The notes under the pieces were generated by a model. That model did no database searches and was not told the DNA's origin. It worked only from the letters and a program-made list of their open reading frames with translations. Made by a program: the position numbers and the translations under genes. Positions 58,451 through 64,000 of a stretch of DNA of 64,000 nt are shown here, in pieces (positions within the stretch are counted from its first letter, which is position 1; every line of letters starts with the position of its first letter). Source of the stretch: Myxococcales bacterium (GTDB lineage Bacteria > Myxococcota_A > Polyangia > Haliangiales > Haliangiaceae). The stretch covers positions 1-64,000 of the forward strand of contig JAEUJY010000115.1 in assembly GCA_016794525.1 (NCBI GenBank), in the 5' to 3' direction.

Positions 58451-58757
58451 ATCTCCCACGTGGGAGATCCGCTCCCCGCTGCCGGTCTCCCACGTGGGAG
58501 ATCCGCTCCCCGCTGCCAATCTCCCACGTGGGAGATCCGCTCCCCGCTGCCAGTCTCCCACGTGGGAGATCCGAGGCCCCGCGGCAAGTCTCCCACGTGG
58601 GAGATCCGAGGCCCCGCGGCAAGTCTCCCGCGTGGGATCCGCCGCTCCCGCCGACCTGATCTCCCACGCGGGAGATCCACTCTCTCCACCCCATCATCCC
58701 ATTCTCGCGACGCGGCCCGCCGGCCGACCGGGGCGCCGGCGATCCCACGTGGGAGAT
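58451..58757. repeat. Array of eight palindromes centred on CACGTG, 34-36 bp apart
   Basis: Units 1 and 3 are the perfect 18-bp palindrome ATCTCCCACGTGGGAGAT (58451-58468, 58519-58536). Units 2, 4 and 5 keep its 16-bp core (58486, 58554, 58589). Units 6, 7 and 8 are variants (58624, 58659, 58742). Centre spacing is 34, 34, 34, 35, about 35, about 36, then 81 bp. Linkers are of two types (CCGCTCCCCGCTGCC and CCGAGGCCCCGCGGCAA). The period is not a multiple of 3. The array lies between tyrS and a small membrane-protein gene. Confidence 0.92.
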
Positions 58758-58775
58758 CCCGGCGCCGCACGCGCC

Positions 58776-60062
<1,287 letters not shown>

Positions 60063-60153
60063 GGCGGCGGCACAGTACGTGCGCCGGCCAGGCCGCGCAA
60101 TCGCGCGGCGACCCGCCGGCTCACCGCACGGCCCCGACCGGTGGGCCCGGCGT

Positions 60154-62087
60154 TCACGCCATGCGGACGCGGTCGCGCAACGACGCCCAGGCGGCGGCCC
60201 GCGCGTGGGTGCCCAGCTCGAGCAGGCGGCGCACCTCGGCCCACGCCGGGTGCTCGACCGGCAGCGCGCGGCCCGCGGCGGCGCCGGCGTAGATGCGCCC
60301 GAGCAGCGGCGCGTCGGCCGCCAGCAGCGGCGCGAGCGCGGCGGCGCCCTCGGCGGTGCGCGACCGCACCTCGGCCAGCGCGACCAGCAGCTGGCCGGCG
60401 TAGCCGTCGGTGGCGTCGAGCGCGGCGGCGATCCGCTTCGCGAGGTCCTCGTCGCCGCACGCCATGCCAGCCAGCAGCCCCAGCGCCAGCGCGCCGGCCT
60501 CGTCGTCCTTGCCGAGCACGTCGGCCAGCGCCTCCTCGAGCGCGGCCCGCGGCCCGGGCGGCGCGACGACGCCCGGCAGCTGATCGGCGTCGCGCGGCAA
60601 CGCGATGCCCAGCAGCGGCAGCGCGTCGGGGATGCCGGCCAGCAGCGCGGCGGCGCGCTCGAGGCCGTGCGGCGTCGTGAACAGCGCCGCGGCGAGCGCG
60701 TCGACCAGCGGCGAGCCGTCGAGATCCTCGAAGTCGTCGACGCTGGCCAGCTGCTCGAGCAGCGCCACGGTCAGCTCGCCGAGCGTCTTGGTGTCGGTGG
60801 CGCCGGTGGCGGCGAACACCGCGGCGCGGCGCACGACGTTGGGATCGTCGGGGCGGCGGGTGCGGACGCGATCGGTCTCGCCGAGCTCGACCAGCGCCAG
60901 CGCCGCCGCGGCCGCGACCTCGGGCGACGGATCGTCGAGCCGTGCGAAGATCGGATCGAGGTCGCCGATCAGCGCCAGCGCGCGCAGCGCCGACACCCGG
61001 ATCGGCGCCTGCGAGTGCTCGACCAGCGCCAGCAGCGCCGGGTGCGCGTCGTCGAGCGGCAGCTGGCACGCCAGCGCCGCGGCGAGGCCGCGGTCGTCGT
61101 CGTCGCCGTTGGCCATCGCGATCACCAGCTCGGCGACCGGCGTGGTGTTGGCCGACTGGACGAGGCCGTCGAGGAACGCCGGCAAGAGCGGCAGCTCGCC
61201 CCACAGCCGCTGGGCCATGCCGTGCCACTCGGTGAAGCCCTCGACCGAGCTCGGCGCGACGGCGCCCAGCACGTGGGCGGCGTACTCGGCGTGCTCCCAG
61301 TCGGGCCGCAGCTTCATCCGCTCGAGGTCCTCGCGGCCGGCCGACTGATCGATCGCCGCGAGCTGCGCGGCGAACCCGGTCGGCGCGGTCGCGTCCTTGA
61401 TGCGGGCGACGGCGGCGCCCAGCTGCGACTGCGCGTGGATGCGCACCCGCTCGCCCTGGACGGTGCCGCAGCGGCCGATCGGCCCGAGCGCGGTGACCAG
61501 CTGCGCGAGCAGCGGCCGCGGCGAGCCGCGATCGAGCAGCCGCACCAGCTCGCCGATGATCGCCTCGCCGTCGGGCGTGTCGTGCAGGTGCGGCGCCCAG
61601 GCCAGCACGCGGCCGGCCTGCAGCAGCGCCTGGTGCACGGTGGCCTCGTCGGGGCCGGGCGCGCGCAGCGCGGCCAGCGCCTTGGCGCCGGCGGCCGGCT
61701 CCATCGCCGCGACGGTCGCGGCGATCAGCGCGTCGGCGCGCGGCGACCACCGCCACTTGGCCAGCACCGGCGGCAGCTCGTCGGCGCGGGCCAGCACCGG
61801 CGCGATCAGCACCGCGGCGAGGTCGTCGAACACCGGCACCATCGCGCCGGGGCCGCACGCGCGCAGCATCGGCGAGCCGGCGGCCCACGCGGCCAGGTTG
61901 TCGTCGAGCGCGAGCATCGCGCGACCCTTGGGATCGAGCAGGTACGCCATCAGCCGCTCGACCGCGGCCTCGGGATCGAGCGGGGCGATCATCCGCTCGG
62001 CCTGGAGCAGCGGGAGGAGCGCCAGCCGCTCGCCATCGGGACACAGGAGCGCGGCGCGGCGGACCGCGGTGCGCGACACAAGCTCGG

Positions 62088-62091
<4 letters not shown>
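60154..62091 (-). CDS. HEAT-repeat protein coupled to an AAA ATPase
   Basis: This is a 645-residue soluble protein starting at ATG 62091, overlapping the ATPase stop (ATGA). HEAT-like helix pairs run through the body, clearest at DDAHPALLALVEHSQAPIR, VSALRALALIGDLDPIFARL, PSPEVAAAAALALVELGE and PNVVRRAAVFAATGATD. No catalytic motif. Coupling suggests a scaffold or adaptor for the ATPase. Confidence 0.7.

Positions 62092-64000
<1,909 letters not shown>

Noticed and set aside
58451-58757. CRISPR array
   Set aside because: Spacers of 16-19 bp are near-copies of each other, the repeats are perfect palindromes and there are no cas genes.

Overview
The window looks like a high-GC myxobacterial chromosome (Haliangium/Kofleriaceae-like; my inference). 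The signs are very GC-rich codon use, many lipoproteins with Asp/Ala-rich or Cys-rich mature parts, MopE-type ICDG-x-D-x-x-CDG motifs, Ser/Thr kinases fused to TPR or zinc-ribbon domains, and a tiny protein ending in a MYXO-CTERM-like tail.

Region 1 (1-10.6 kb) is an accessory island. Its base composition is more mixed than the rest. The left edge is the end of an IS21-type element that cuts off a small gene. It is followed by a lipoprotein, a protein with two PD-(D/E)XK nuclease modules, a trypsin-like protease fused to a UvrD-type helicase, and a graveyard of RAYT-type transposase tails and other gene scraps. Then come a two-gene operon (winged-helix-like protein plus nuclease-like protein) with a good promoter, and a Ser/Thr kinase with a C-terminal zinc ribbon. 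At least eleven copies of a short dispersed repeat (core GCGATCCGATCGGTTGCGAC) lie in the first 6.6 kb and were not seen later. The nuclease plus protease-helicase pair and the winged-helix plus nuclease pair are the best candidates for undescribed defence or conflict systems.

Region 2 (10.8-22.4 kb) is housekeeping with a vitamin B12 theme: a B12-dependent ribonucleotide reductase, then (after tandem lipoprotein paralogues and a lipoprotein/HipA-like kinase/methyltransferase operon) a tightly overlapped btuF-btuD-btuC-cobT-like operon.

Region 3 (22.4-36.7 kb) holds two paralogous MopE-motif lipoproteins, a zinc-ribbon Ser/Thr kinase with TPRs followed by a TetR regulator, a chromate transporter with a GspE-N-domain protein that starts 5 bases after tRNA-Arg(CCG), the two-subunit 2-oxoacid:ferredoxin oxidoreductase, a frameshifted HEAT-repeat gene, a GT-C-like membrane protein and a universal stress protein.

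Region 4 (36.9-58.4 kb) is mostly envelope genes: lipoproteins, an MgtC/SapB-type protein, an acid-phosphatase-like lipoprotein, an IgGFc-binding-like protein, a POT peptide transporter, a MYXO-CTERM-like mini protein with a membrane partner and a JmjC-like oxygenase, a kinase-TPR protein, a GreA/B-like protein, a nucleoside-sugar epimerase-like protein and an ACE-like (M2) peptidase. Two short repeat arrays stand out: four hairpins at 37.77-37.91 kb and three TGATCA sites spaced exactly 10 bp apart at 43.14 kb.

Region 5 (58.4-64.0 kb) has an eight-unit palindrome array downstream of tyrS, tyrS itself, a HEAT-repeat protein and a two-module AAA ATPase that runs off the window. The last pair resembles genes seen with extracellular contractile injection systems.
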